NCBI RefSeq assembly: GCF_965208555.1
Contig: NZ_OZ242342.1
Location: 2,604,001-2,668,000 of the forward strand
DNA: 64,000 nt
Direction of reading: 5' to 3'
DNA from: Poriferisodalis sp965208555
Lineage (GTDB): Bacteria > Actinomycetota > Acidimicrobiia > Acidimicrobiales > Poriferisodalaceae
The notes below the pieces were generated by a model. That model was given only the letters and a program-made list of their open reading frames with translations, made no database searches and was not told the DNA's origin. Shown in pieces: positions 11,066 to 19,972 of the stretch. The position numbers and the translations under genes were made by a program. How positions within the stretch are numbered: position 1 is the stretch's first letter; every line of letters begins with the position of its first letter.

Positions 11066-12751
11066 TCATCGCACGCTCGATGCTCGCCTGCAGTGCAGCG
11101 ACACGGTGTCGGTGTCGCGTTGCCGCCAGGCGGTGGCGTCGCCGGTGAGCCGGCCTGCTTCGACGGCGTCGCCGTCGGTGACCAGCAGCGGCAGCAGCGA
11201 GTCGTACTCGGCGAACCGCTGAGCAGCCTGGGGGGTCTCGCAGACCATCAGCAGGGGCGCGGGGCGTCCTACAGCAGCGCATTTGCGGTAGGGCCTGATC
11301 TTGTCGATGACCTCCGAGGGAGTGGTGGCGCTGCGCTCGTACTCGAGGCAGTAGGCGCCGCCGCCGAGCGGCCCGTCGGAGACCAGCACCACCAGGTCGG
11401 GCCTGATCTGGGTGACACCCGGCACGTTGATCTCCCCTCTCCAGCCGACGAAAACAGTTGCGCCCTCGGCGGCGAACTGCAGGACGAGCCGGTTGACGCC
11501 GTCGTCGTGGCGCCGCTGGCGGTTCCTGAAAGTGGGGATCAGGTACGCGCCGTGGCGCCGGATGAGCGCGGAGGCCAGCAGCCGGCTCGCGTTGGCCGCC
11601 CGCCGCAGACCGCGTTCGGTGAGATAGCAGTGGCCGTCGAAGCGGTCGATGAGCCCGACCTCGACGAGTGTGGCGAGCGCCGTGTTGACCCGCCGTGGTG
11701 ATGCGCTCAACAGCCGGCTGAGCTGGTCACCCTGCATTGCCGGGAACTGCGCGATGGCCATGAACGTGGTGTAGGTGAGCGGCTCGGTGATGGCCACCAC
11801 GTCGGGGTTGACGTTACGCCAGCGCCTCAGCTGTTCTGCTCGCCCCACTTCCATCGGCAGGACGGGATCGCCGACGCGGTCGCCTGAGGGACGCAGCTCG
11901 ACGGGATCGCCCCACAGCCCGTCGGGGGTGCAGATCAGCGGCCGGGCGCTGCGGGCGAACTCGAGTTGCGCGAGGTGAGCCGCCCACGAATCGGCAGCCA
12001 GGATCACCTGCGCGGACGGCACCGCGTCGTACATGGGATCGCCGTAGAAGACCCGGTCCGCGGCTCGCTCGTGGGCGTCATGGTCGGCCGAGTACGCATC
12101 GAGTCCCCAGAAGCGATGCGCCCGCTTGCGCCGCAGGGCCCGCTCTGTGACGTGCAAGCCCACGTAGGTGAACGACACCCAGTAGCGATCGCTGTAGTGC
12201 GCGACGGCATGAAACCAGCCGCCGAAGCGCAGCAGCCGGAAATCGGTCATGGCGAGATCGGCTGGCCCGCCGGCATCGGCCTCGGGCACACGCAGCCAGC
12301 CCGAGCGCACCAATCGGGGAGCGATCCGGTACATCAGCTCAAACGACGCCAGCCGCCGCACACAGGTGCGCAGGCCCCGCGAGGTGGCCGTCCACGGCAG
12401 ACGCTCGCGAACGGCAGCCGTCGCCGGGTCGGCTGGCAGGTCATCCGGGAATGAAAACGGCGATGGGTCATCCGGGCCGGGTCGGTCATCGTGGGCGTAC
12501 AGCGTCCGAGCGGCCAAGCCCGTGAGAAACCAGCGCTGCTGCCGCGGCACAGTCATGCCGACGCTCATGGCGGCGATCCAGCCCGCGTGTCGCAGCGAAC
12601 CCAGTCTGGCTCGCACCCGGCGCTCGTCCGCCCCCAGGATCGGCGCCAGGTTCCCAGCACTCGCCAGCGGCATGCGGCCGATGACGCGGATCAGGCGTTC
12701 GTCGGCGGCACCCAGCCGGCCTGCCGACGTTGCGTCCGTCTCGGCTGGCAC
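11066..12751 (-). CDS. replication-relaxation-like protein with two winged helices and a PD-(D/E)XK-like C-terminus
   Basis: The 561-residue protein has no signal peptide. A winged-helix segment is visible at about residues 16-62 and a second, clearer one at about 335-385 (GDQLSRLLSASPRRVNTALA, ending in LTERGLRR). The C-terminal third contains IRPDLVVLV, then CLEYERS, then KIRPYRK. That D...E-x-E/R...K..Y layout matches the replication-relaxation family and resembles a PD-(D/E)XK nuclease core. Members of that family are usually plasmid or integrative-element proteins, but no mobile genes flank this one. It stands between lhgO and a hydrolase. The function here is unknown; the family call is moderate. 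Confidence 0.65.
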   Translation of the reverse strand: MPAETDATSAGRLGAADERLIRVIGRMPLASAGNLAPILGADERRVRARLGSLRHAGWIAAMSVGMTVPRQQRWFLTGLAARTLYAHDDRPGPDDPSPFSFPDDLPADPATAAVRERLPWTATSRGLRTCVRRLASFELMYRIAPRLVRSGWLRVPEADAGGPADLAMTDFRLLRFGGWFHAVAHYSDRYWVSFTYVGLHVTERALRRKRAHRFWGLDAYSADHDAHERAADRVFYGDPMYDAVPSAQVILAADSWAAHLAQLEFARSARPLICTPDGLWGDPVELRPSGDRVGDPVLPMEVGRAEQLRRWRNVNPDVVAITEPLTYTTFMAIAQFPAMQGDQLSRLLSASPRRVNTALATLVEVGLIDRFDGHCYLTERGLRRAANASRLLASALIRRHGAYLIPTFRNRQRRHDDGVNRLVLQFAAEGATVFVGWRGEINVPGVTQIRPDLVVLVSDGPLGGGAYCLEYERSATTPSEVIDKIRPYRKCAAVGRPAPLLMVCETPQAAQRFAEYDSLLPLLVTDGDAVEAGRLTGDATAWRQRDTDTVSLHCRRASSVR

Positions 12752-12882
12752 AGCGACGAGTGAGCCGCTGTATGCCGGGACCCATGCCCGAATTCGGCAG
12801 AACCGCGCATTCCCGCCGAACAGGCAAAACAGCGTTGTGCGTTCGGCGCCTTACTCGCCGCCCTCAGGCAACACGGGCCAGT

Positions 12883-13461
12883 TCAGCGCCCGAGCGCGTC
12901 GAGCCAGTCGCCGATGTGTTCGACGATGGCCCGGCGCGCCGCGATCGTGCTGGGGTCATGCGAGGCGCCGTCAACGAAGCGGAGCGTGACCGGGCCCACG
13001 ATGGCTCCGGCGTGCTCGCTGAGCTCGTCAGGCGTGGCGAACGGGTCGCGTGTGCCCGAGACGAACAGGCACGGCACGCCGATCCGCTCGAAGTGCTCGG
13101 TACGGAGACGCTCGGGCCGTCCGGGCGGGTGCAGCGGGTAGCTGAGCAGCACGAGGCCAGCGGCGGGGGTGCCGTCAGCTACCGCCATCGAGCACACACG
13201 GCCGCCGAACGACCGGCCGCCGATAGCCAAGCCGTCCTGCGGCACGCCCAGATCGGCCGCTATCTGAGGCAGGTCGCCTGCCAGCTCGGCGGCGACGCTC
13301 GGGGCTCGCGGCGGTGCGCGCCGCCCGGCCCGCCGGTAGGCGAAGTCATGTCGGCGCACCGCAATGCGCCCAGTCAACGCAGCGTCGATGTCGACCAGCG
13401 TGCGATGATCCGCGCCGCCCCCGGCACCCGGCGTCAGCAGCAGGGCTTCGACAGCCGTCAT
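12883..13461 (-). CDS. small alpha/beta-hydrolase (KANL3/Tex30-like)
   Basis: The 192-residue single-domain alpha/beta-hydrolase begins with an LLLTPGAGGGADH oxyanion-loop region. It has the nucleophile elbow GGRSFGG (Ser84), an acid in SGTRDPF (Asp139) and a histidine in GASHDP (His168), so a complete catalytic triad is apparent. It resembles the dienelactone-hydrolase/KANL3-Tex30 group, whose substrates are mostly unknown. The start ATG lies 42 bp beyond the stop of the upstream MFS gene on the same strand, so cotranscription is plausible. The substrate cannot be deduced from sequence. Confidence 0.8.
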   Translation of the reverse strand: MTAVEALLLTPGAGGGADHRTLVDIDAALTGRIAVRRHDFAYRRAGRRAPPRAPSVAAELAGDLPQIAADLGVPQDGLAIGGRSFGGRVCSMAVADGTPAAGLVLLSYPLHPPGRPERLRTEHFERIGVPCLFVSGTRDPFATPDELSEHAGAIVGPVTLRFVDGASHDPSTIAARRAIVEHIGDWLDALGR

Positions 13462-13503
13462 TGCAGTCTCACCATGTCCGGACCGCCTCCGTCGCGCACA
13501 CGC

Positions 13504-15090
13504 TCAGAGTCGCGGCGGCCATGGGCCCTCGGGGTCTGCCGCGGCGTCGGCGGGATGCAGCTCCTCCAGTTCCTGCCTGCTGTGCTCGGTCAGCCACGTC
13601 ACGGCGACGGCCGCGGCCAGCAGCGGTCCCGCCCACAACAGCGCGATCACCTCGCCGAAGCTGCCCCACGCCGTGCGCAGCCAACCTGCCATCAGGACGC
13701 CGAGAGCGGCGCCGACGACGCCCATCGCACCGGTGATAGTTGCGGCCCGCGCTCGCAGGGCGGTCGGGAACAGCTCGCCGCGGTACACGCCGAGTGCAGG
13801 CAGCAAGCCCGCAGACAGCATCGCCCCGACGAGCCCCGCCAGCCACAGTGCCGCGCCTGACACGTTGAACATCGCCACCAGCGAGCCAAGCCCGAGGACC
13901 GAGGCGACCGCCAGGATGATGCGCCGCCCCCGGGAATCGGCAAGCCGCCCCGCTGCGTACACGGCCAGGCCGGCGGGTGTCGCTGTGCCCAGCACGAACA
14001 GCGACACCAGCGCAGCGCTGAACCCGTGCTCGTCGCGCAGGTACTCGTTGCGGAACCAGTCGATAGGTCCCAGGAACAGGCCGAATGCCAAGTAGATGGC
14101 ACCCAGCAGCGCAATCGGCCGCCAGTAGCCGCTGAGCACCACATTCCGGCCGCGTGTCTCGAATCGTCGGCTCTCCGGCAACCTGCGCAGCAGGGGTCGT
14201 GCAGCCGCCAGCGCAACGAGCGGGAAGGCGAACAGCAGACGCCATGCCCACGGCGCCAGATCCGAGATCGGCTGCAGCCACACCACCACGCCTGCACCCA
14301 GCGCAGCCGACATGGCCAGCACCGACAGGCACCATGCCCTGCAGCCGGCGGGAATCTCCTCCAGTGCCATCACCACGACCGTGGCGCCGAGCGCGGCATT
14401 CGCCGTGCGTCCGATGAGCAGGAATGCGCCCAGCCACACCATGCTGGGCGCCAGCGCCGCGAGCGCGGCCGCAGCGATGCCGACACCCATGGCGCCTGCC
14501 ACGATGCGCCGCCGGCCGTGCCGATCGGCCAGTACTGACACCCCGATCGCCAAGAGCGTCCCGATGCGCACGACTGCGCCCAGCAGCCCCTGGGCGGCCT
14601 GATCCGCGCCGAATTCGTCTGCGGCGTAGGTGTGCAGCTCGGAGGGCGCGTTCGCCAGGTAGCCGCTCAGCATCGCCGCCGCGGCCAGCATGGCCATCAC
14701 CGTCGCGGCGCGCGGCGTGAAGCGCCGCGGCGGAGCCCAGATGGGCTGGGTGCCGTCACCGGTGCGCCCCGTGCGCATCGCGCGCCGGACAGCAATGTTG
14801 AACGCCGGGCCGAACCACGGCACTGCCAGCCGCCACTCGACCGTCTCGGTGACCTGGTGGCGGGCGGCAACGCTGTCTGGCGAGCTGCGCACCTGGCCTG
14901 CCGGCTGCCCCGCGGCCCGCGAGACCTCGACCAGGCGCGAGTAGCTGGTGAACGGCCCTTCCGCCAGCTCGAAGCGGTGACTGCCGCCGAGCGTCTCGGC
15001 AGGCGTTTCCAGCACGATGTCGTCGCGCGGGCGCAGCAGGGCATCCACCTCGCCGGTGTCGGCCACGAACGTGCGCACGAGGCGGGTCAC
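13504..15090 (-). CDS. MFS transporter with an N-terminal SRPBCC-like domain
   Basis: The 528-residue protein has two parts. Residues 1 to about 118 are soluble and look SRPBCC/polyketide-cyclase-like (start MTRLVRTFVADTGEVDALLR, later VEWRLAVPWFGPAFNIAVRR). Residues from about 128 form a 12-helix major facilitator with motif A as ADRHGRRR in the first half and ADSRGRR in the second. The sugar-transporter-like LLRRLPESRRF segment follows helix 6. The GTG start at 15088-15090 is used because the N-terminal domain needs it. A lipid- or aromatic-binding domain on an MFS permease could present a hydrophobic substrate, but this is inference. It is divergent from murA. Confidence 0.82.
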   Translation of the reverse strand: MTRLVRTFVADTGEVDALLRPRDDIVLETPAETLGGSHRFELAEGPFTSYSRLVEVSRAAGQPAGQVRSSPDSVAARHQVTETVEWRLAVPWFGPAFNIAVRRAMRTGRTGDGTQPIWAPPRRFTPRAATVMAMLAAAAMLSGYLANAPSELHTYAADEFGADQAAQGLLGAVVRIGTLLAIGVSVLADRHGRRRIVAGAMGVGIAAAALAALAPSMVWLGAFLLIGRTANAALGATVVVMALEEIPAGCRAWCLSVLAMSAALGAGVVVWLQPISDLAPWAWRLLFAFPLVALAAARPLLRRLPESRRFETRGRNVVLSGYWRPIALLGAIYLAFGLFLGPIDWFRNEYLRDEHGFSAALVSLFVLGTATPAGLAVYAAGRLADSRGRRIILAVASVLGLGSLVAMFNVSGAALWLAGLVGAMLSAGLLPALGVYRGELFPTALRARAATITGAMGVVGAALGVLMAGWLRTAWGSFGEVIALLWAGPLLAAAVAVTWLTEHSRQELEELHPADAAADPEGPWPPRL

Positions 15091-15179
15091 GGCGGCGGGC
15101 CTAGCACACCCACGGGTCCCGCGGCTGCATCCCGAATCGGCGCCGCGCTAGACCGAGTGCGCCCGGTGGTGGTATCGCT

Positions 15180-16466
15180 ATGTCGGTGGACATTGCCGCT
15201 CCCGGCGAGCGCGACACGCTCGTGACGCAGCGCAGCCGCGCGCTCGACGGCGAAGTCAGCATCGGCGGCGCCAAGAACAGCGTGCTCAAGCTGATGGCGG
15301 CCTGCCTGCTCGCAGAAGGGCGGCACGTGCTGGCCAACGTGCCCGACATCTCCGATGTCTCGCTCATGTGCGAGCTGCTCGAAGCCATGGGCGTGACGTT
15401 GACACGTGCCGATCACCGGCTGGTCATCGACGTGCCCGCCGAGCTGAACACCGAAGCGCCGTACCACCTCGTGGAACGCATGCGCGCTTCGATCGTGGTG
15501 CTGGGACCGTTGCTGGGACGCTTCGGAACCGCCCGGGTGGCCCTGCCGGGCGGTGACGACTTCGGGCCGCGGCCAATCGACATGCACCTGCGAGCGCTCG
15601 AGACCCTGGGAGCGACGTTCAGTGTCGCTCACGGCAACATCTCCGGGTCTGCTGAGGTGCTGAGGGGGACTGAGGTGGTGCTCGAGTACCCGTCGGTCGG
15701 CGCGACCGAGAACGTGCTGATGGCCGCGGTGCGCGCCAAGGGCCGCACGCGCATCGTGAACCCGGCACGAGAGCCGGAGATCGGCGACCTCATCGAGTTT
15801 CTCAACCAGATGGGTGCGCGGATCGGTTGGGCCGGGGACCGCCTGGCGGTCGACGGGGTCGAACGGCTGGCACCTGCCGGATCCGATGACGGCTACCGGG
15901 TGATACCCGACCGCATCGAGGCAGCCACGTTCCTGGCTGCGGTCGGCATGTGCGGCGGATCGGTGTTCCTGCGTCATGCGGCGGCCGAGCACATGACGAT
16001 GCTCATACGCAAGCTGACCGAGATGGGGATGCGGATTGTTGTCGAGGAAGCGGGACTGCGGGCGACGGTGACGCAGCGGCTGGCCTCGTCGGATGTCTCC
16101 ACGCTGCCGTACCCGGGCTTGGCCACCGACTACAAGCCGTTCCTCGTGTCGATGCTGACGACAGCCTCCGGCGTGGGGATCGTCACCGAGAACATCTTCA
16201 CGGGCCGCTTCCGCTACATCGATGAGCTGCGGCGCATGGGCGCCGACATCCGCACTGAGGGCCACCATGCGGTAGTCCGCGGCACCGATCGACTGTCGGG
16301 AGCGCCAGTGCGTGCGCATGACATCCGGGCCGGCGCAGCGCTCGTGGTGGCGGGCCTCGCCGCCGAGGGTGAGACCGAGGTGGCCGGCGCCGTCCACATC
16401 GATCGCGGCTACGAGGACTTCACCGGCAAGCTCGCTGGCATTGGCGCGTCTGTCTCACGCCGCTAG
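15180..16466 (+). CDS. murA: UDP-N-acetylglucosamine 1-carboxyvinyltransferase with Asp at the active-site Cys position
   Basis: This enzyme transfers enolpyruvate from PEP to UDP-GlcNAc, the first committed step of peptidoglycan synthesis. The 428-residue protein has GGAKNSVLK at residues 29-37 and a complete inside-out barrel sequence, including EAATFLAA and the GYEDFTGKL C-terminal region. The loop that in most bacteria reads GGCxIG is GGDDFG here, with Asp126 in place of the catalytic Cys. Mycobacterium tuberculosis and chlamydial MurA carry the same Cys-to-Asp change and are insensitive to fosfomycin. The ATG at 15180 is divergent from the MFS gene. Confidence 0.95.
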   Translation: MSVDIAAPGERDTLVTQRSRALDGEVSIGGAKNSVLKLMAACLLAEGRHVLANVPDISDVSLMCELLEAMGVTLTRADHRLVIDVPAELNTEAPYHLVERMRASIVVLGPLLGRFGTARVALPGGDDFGPRPIDMHLRALETLGATFSVAHGNISGSAEVLRGTEVVLEYPSVGATENVLMAAVRAKGRTRIVNPAREPEIGDLIEFLNQMGARIGWAGDRLAVDGVERLAPAGSDDGYRVIPDRIEAATFLAAVGMCGGSVFLRHAAAEHMTMLIRKLTEMGMRIVVEEAGLRATVTQRLASSDVSTLPYPGLATDYKPFLVSMLTTASGVGIVTENIFTGRFRYIDELRRMGADIRTEGHHAVVRGTDRLSGAPVRAHDIRAGAALVVAGLAAEGETEVAGAVHIDRGYEDFTGKLAGIGASVSRR

Positions 16467-16509
16467 ACGTGTGTCGCATTCTGCGAGCCTCGCTACCGTC
16501 GGCGCGCCG

Positions 16510-17475
16510 ATGACACCGCGTGATGTTTCGCTCGCTCCCGATGCGGCAGACCTGCTCGAGGCTGCCCGCGCCGGTCAGCGTCGCGCTCTGGCGCGGGTCA
16601 TGTCATTCGTCGAGCGCGGCGGCGCGGCGGCGCGCGACCTCGGTGCGCTGACCTTCGCTCAAGCGGGACACGCATACACCGTGGGCATCACGGGTGCACC
16701 GGGCGCCGGGAAATCCACGCTCAACTCCGCCGTCGTGGGTGTGGCGCGCGAGCGCGGCGAGCGGCTGGCGGTCTTGGCAATCGATCCGTCTTCGCCATTC
16801 AGCGGTGGTGCCATCCTGGGCGACCGCGTGCGCATGTCCGACCACACTTTCGACGAAGGCGTGTACATCCGCTCGATGGCCACCCGGGGGCATCTCGGCG
16901 GTCTGACGCTTGCCACACCGCTTGCCGTGCGAGTGCTGGACGCACTCGGATGGCCGTGGGTGGTCATCGAAACGGTCGGCGTCGGTCAGGTCGAGACCGA
17001 GATCGTGGGCGCCGCCGACACCACTGTCGTCGTCGTGAATCCGGGCTGGGGCGATTCCGTGCAGGCCAACAAGGCGGGCCTCATGGAGATCGCCGACATC
17101 TTCGTGGTGAACAAGGCTGACCGGCCGGGCGCGTCCGAAACCTGCCGGGACATCCGCCAGATGCTGGATCTGTCGGCGCCGGGCAGTTGGGACCCGCCGA
17201 TACTCACGTCGGTCGGCACCACTGGGGAGGGTGCGAGCGAACTGTGGGATGCCATCTGCGCGCATCGCGACCACTGCACTGTCTCGGGCGAGCTTGAGTC
17301 CCGCCGGGCTGCCCGTGCCGAGACCGAACTCGATGAGATCCTGCGGGCCAGGATCGCCGAGCGTGTCGCCACGCTCACCGACGGACCGGCGGCCGAGCGC
17401 CTGCGCGAGCGACTCACCCGCCGCGAAATCGACCCCTACGCAGCTGCCGAGACATTCCTCAGCGACGCGCTCTGA
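16510..17475 (+). CDS. meaB: MeaB/ArgK-type G3E GTPase chaperone
   Basis: This GTPase protects and reloads adenosylcobalamin-dependent methylmalonyl-CoA mutase or a related mutase. The 321-residue protein has the P-loop GAPGAGKST (residues 62-70), the switch region IETVGVGQVE, and the base-specificity NKAD motif. It ends in a helical dimerisation arm. The ATG at 16510 is used because family homology starts within a few residues. No mutase gene lies in the window, so its client must be elsewhere. It follows murA by 43 bp on the same strand, probably without functional connection. Confidence 0.93.
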   Translation: MTPRDVSLAPDAADLLEAARAGQRRALARVMSFVERGGAAARDLGALTFAQAGHAYTVGITGAPGAGKSTLNSAVVGVARERGERLAVLAIDPSSPFSGGAILGDRVRMSDHTFDEGVYIRSMATRGHLGGLTLATPLAVRVLDALGWPWVVIETVGVGQVETEIVGAADTTVVVVNPGWGDSVQANKAGLMEIADIFVVNKADRPGASETCRDIRQMLDLSAPGSWDPPILTSVGTTGEGASELWDAICAHRDHCTVSGELESRRAARAETELDEILRARIAERVATLTDGPAAERLRERLTRREIDPYAAAETFLSDAL

Positions 17476-17530
17476 ACCACGCCCAACAGTCCACCTGTCG
17501 CGGTGGGTCCGGACGAATCGATCGAGTCGG

Positions 17531-18655
17531 TCAGTCGAGTTCGCCGCGTGCGAGCGCGAAGACCGCCTCGCGCTCACCGGGGTGCAGATTGCGGTCAAGC
17601 AGCCGCAGGTCTGCCGCCGCCCGCAGGTGGGCGAGGATCGCGTCCGTGCCGAACTCCTTCAGAAACGCCCGGGCGAAGCGGGTGCGGAAGGCGTTGATGA
17701 CCGCCCGCGCCGCGGCGTGATTGTCGGGCGAGGCGGTCCGCAACCGGACGTAGGTGGAGGCAGCGTCGAATGCGGCGTCGCCGACCGCGGCATTCGACCA
17801 GTCGATGACGACGGGGCCGTCGGGTGTGAGCTTGACGTTGTCGGGCTGGAGGTCGAGATGCACGACAGAACCGCCGCTCGAGACTCTGACCCAGTCGCCC
17901 GGCGCAGGCACATCGCCCAGCAGACGGTGCAGCCGGGCCAGGCCCTTGACGTGTCGTGACAGGAGCCACGGTTTGGCCGCGAGTTCGTCGAGCATCGTGG
18001 GGCCAGTCAGACGCTCCATCACCACGGAATGGTCGTCGGGTTGCTCGATGACCTCAGGCGCGGGAAAGCCGTGTGCTCGCACATGACGCATCGCTGCTGC
18101 CTCATGGCTCAGATCCCGGCCGCGCAGACTCATGCGAATGATGTGCGGGCCGTAGGCTCGCATCTCCGAGTCGCGGCCCATGCCCAGCAGGGGACCCGGC
18201 TCATGCCCAGTCGGTCCCTGCTGCCGCTCCAGGATCCTCGCTCGCAGCGTGCGCAGATTCCGCCGCCAGACGCGCTCGAGCACCATCGAGGCAGGGCGCT
18301 GACCTAGCCGCGCCCCGAAGTACCACGGCAGCGTGAGGTCTTCGCTCCAGGTAAAGCGTGTTCCCTCAGCGGTCGGCGACAGCGTGAAGCGGCCGGTGCC
18401 CGTCACCGCGCCCCGATGGACGATGCCGAGCGTGTTCGGGGGGTCCCACTCGGTGACCTCGATCTTGTCCGTGGTCGACATCGGCCCGATCTTGGTGAGG
18501 CAGTCGAAGCTGGTGCCGACGCCTTCGGTCTGAGCGGAGGTGAATGCAATCGATTCGGCATCTGCCATCCACTCGGGATTGCGGGCGAGGTCGGCCGCAT
18601 AGTCCCAGACCTCCTGGGGCGGTGCGGGGATGTCGATGGAGACCTCGATGCCCAT
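17531..18655 (-). CDS. SRPBCC domain fused to an aminoglycoside-phosphotransferase-like kinase domain
   Basis: The 374-residue protein joins two domains. Residues 1-145 are an SRPBCC/START-like ligand-binding fold (MGIEVSIDIPAPPQEVWDYA, then NPEWMADAESI). Residues about 160-374 are an APH/choline-kinase-like domain with catalytic HLDLQPDN (His267, Asp269, Asn273) and metal-binding VIDW (Asp285). The conserved N-lobe Lys position appears as Arg in HIIRMSLRG. A hydrophobic ligand could be delivered from the first domain to the kinase site. Neither substrate is known. It converges with meaB. Confidence 0.8.
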   Translation of the reverse strand: MGIEVSIDIPAPPQEVWDYAADLARNPEWMADAESIAFTSAQTEGVGTSFDCLTKIGPMSTTDKIEVTEWDPPNTLGIVHRGAVTGTGRFTLSPTAEGTRFTWSEDLTLPWYFGARLGQRPASMVLERVWRRNLRTLRARILERQQGPTGHEPGPLLGMGRDSEMRAYGPHIIRMSLRGRDLSHEAAAMRHVRAHGFPAPEVIEQPDDHSVVMERLTGPTMLDELAAKPWLLSRHVKGLARLHRLLGDVPAPGDWVRVSSGGSVVHLDLQPDNVKLTPDGPVVIDWSNAAVGDAAFDAASTYVRLRTASPDNHAAARAVINAFRTRFARAFLKEFGTDAILAHLRAAADLRLLDRNLHPGEREAVFALARGELD

Positions 18656-18703
18656 GGGAGTGATTGCCTGTCGCTGCCTGCCGTGCGCGCGGGTCGCGTC
18701 GCG

Positions 18704-18748
18704 GGTCGCTGGTGTGTTGCGTCACGCCGACGCCCGCTTCCAGCGACC
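18704..18748. repeat. 9-bp perfect inverted repeat between oxyR and the SRPBCC-kinase gene
   Basis: GGTCGCTGG at 18704-18712 is repeated in reverse complement as CCAGCGACC at 18740-18748, with a 27-bp spacer. It lies in the 122-bp gap between two minus-strand genes. There is no U-rich tract downstream on the minus strand, so it does not look like a classical intrinsic terminator. A regulatory site or mRNA structure is possible. Confidence 0.55.
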
Positions 18749-18777
18749 GGCAAGTGTTGCACCCCGGCGGGGCGATG

Positions 18778-19776
18778 TCACCTCGCAGGTGCTGTGCCGT
18801 CAGCGTCCGGCTTGAGCGACCCGGATGCAGCGGCCGATGACACTCCCGAGTCCAGGTCGGCCAGTCTGGCCGCAATCAGTTCGGCCAGTTCCTGGTACAG
18901 CGGCGCAGCCGGGGATCGATGCCGCCAGGTCAGCGCCAGCTGCCGGCTCGCAGTGACGTCGCTGAACGGGCGCACCACAATGCCCGAGCCTCGGCGGGCC
19001 TCGATGGGTGCGGCGCTGGTGGGCAGCAGCGTCACGCCGATCCCCGCAGCGACCATCTGGCAGATCGTCGCCAGGCTGGTCCCGCCCTTGCTGACTTCGC
19101 GGGCGCCCACATTCCTGCACACCTTGAGCACCTGGCATCTCAGGCAATGGCCCTCCTCGAGCAGCAGCACGGTCTCGCCGGCGAGGTCGTCGGTCGCCAC
19201 CGTGGGCTGGCGGGCCAGCCGGTGACGTGGAGCCATCGCCAGCAGGAACGGATCCTCGAACACCACCGTGTGCTCGAGGTCGTCCTCGGCCACGGGCATT
19301 GCCATCAGGCCCACATCGAGCTGTGCCGCGGTCAATGACTCTATGAGTGCAGATGCCTTGAGTTCGTCGAGGCACAGCTGGACATCGGGGTGACGCTCGC
19401 GGATGACCGCAAGCACGCGGGCGAGCAGGTACGGCGCCGCCGTGGGGATGGCGGCGATTCGCAGTGGACCGCTCAGATCGGCCGAGCCGCTGCGACCCCA
19501 CTCCAGCATCTCGTCGGTGTCGCGGAGCACGGCCCGTGCGCGTTCCGCCAGCTCGTGGCCGGCTGGCGTCACCACGATGCCACGCCCCACGCGTTCGGTG
19601 ATGGCGACGCCGAGATGCCGCTCGAGCTGCCGGATCTGCGTGCTGAGCGTCGGCTGGGAGACGAAGCAAGCGGCTGCTGCACGCCCGATGTGCCCATGAG
19701 CATCGAGCGCCACCAGATACTCCATCTGGCGAATCGTCGGCCTGCCCACGGCATTGGCAATGCGTGTCAGTTGCAC
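18778..19776 (-). CDS. oxyR: OxyR-type LysR family redox regulator
   Basis: This is a peroxide-sensing LysR transcription factor. An N-terminal winged helix (TIRQMEYLVALDAHGHIGRA, then SQPTLSTQIRQLE) is followed by the co-inducer domain. The redox loop LLEEGHCLRCQVLKVC has Cys211 and Cys220 with the same eight-residue gap as the disulfide pair of Escherichia coli OxyR, plus an extra Cys214 in between. The start is ambiguous: the frame is open to 19860, GTG at 19774-19776 (332 aa) is preferred, and GTG at 19747-19749 is also possible. No peroxidase gene is adjacent, so its targets are elsewhere. Confidence 0.88.
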   Translation of the reverse strand: MQLTRIANAVGRPTIRQMEYLVALDAHGHIGRAAAACFVSQPTLSTQIRQLERHLGVAITERVGRGIVVTPAGHELAERARAVLRDTDEMLEWGRSGSADLSGPLRIAAIPTAAPYLLARVLAVIRERHPDVQLCLDELKASALIESLTAAQLDVGLMAMPVAEDDLEHTVVFEDPFLLAMAPRHRLARQPTVATDDLAGETVLLLEEGHCLRCQVLKVCRNVGAREVSKGGTSLATICQMVAAGIGVTLLPTSAAPIEARRGSGIVVRPFSDVTASRQLALTWRHRSPAAPLYQELAELIAARLADLDSGVSSAAASGSLKPDADGTAPAR

Positions 19777-19972
19777 TTTTCTTGCCGTGCCCCTTCTGAC
19801 CCCACGCGTATTGTCTCTCGACTCCGCTCCAAGGTGGTCGCGGGAGCCACGAGAAATCATTCGCTTGTGCCTAACGAGTCACATAGGCCGAATCCATGAA
19901 TCGCCGGCGTGAGCGGCGTGCGGTGAGCGCCGGTGGGCGGTCGGCCGCGGGAGGCGCCCGTAGCCTCACGGT

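Noticed and set aside
11025..13461. Integrative element around the replication-relaxation-like gene
   Set aside because: No integrase, recombinase, tRNA attachment site, direct repeats or conjugation genes were found at either end.
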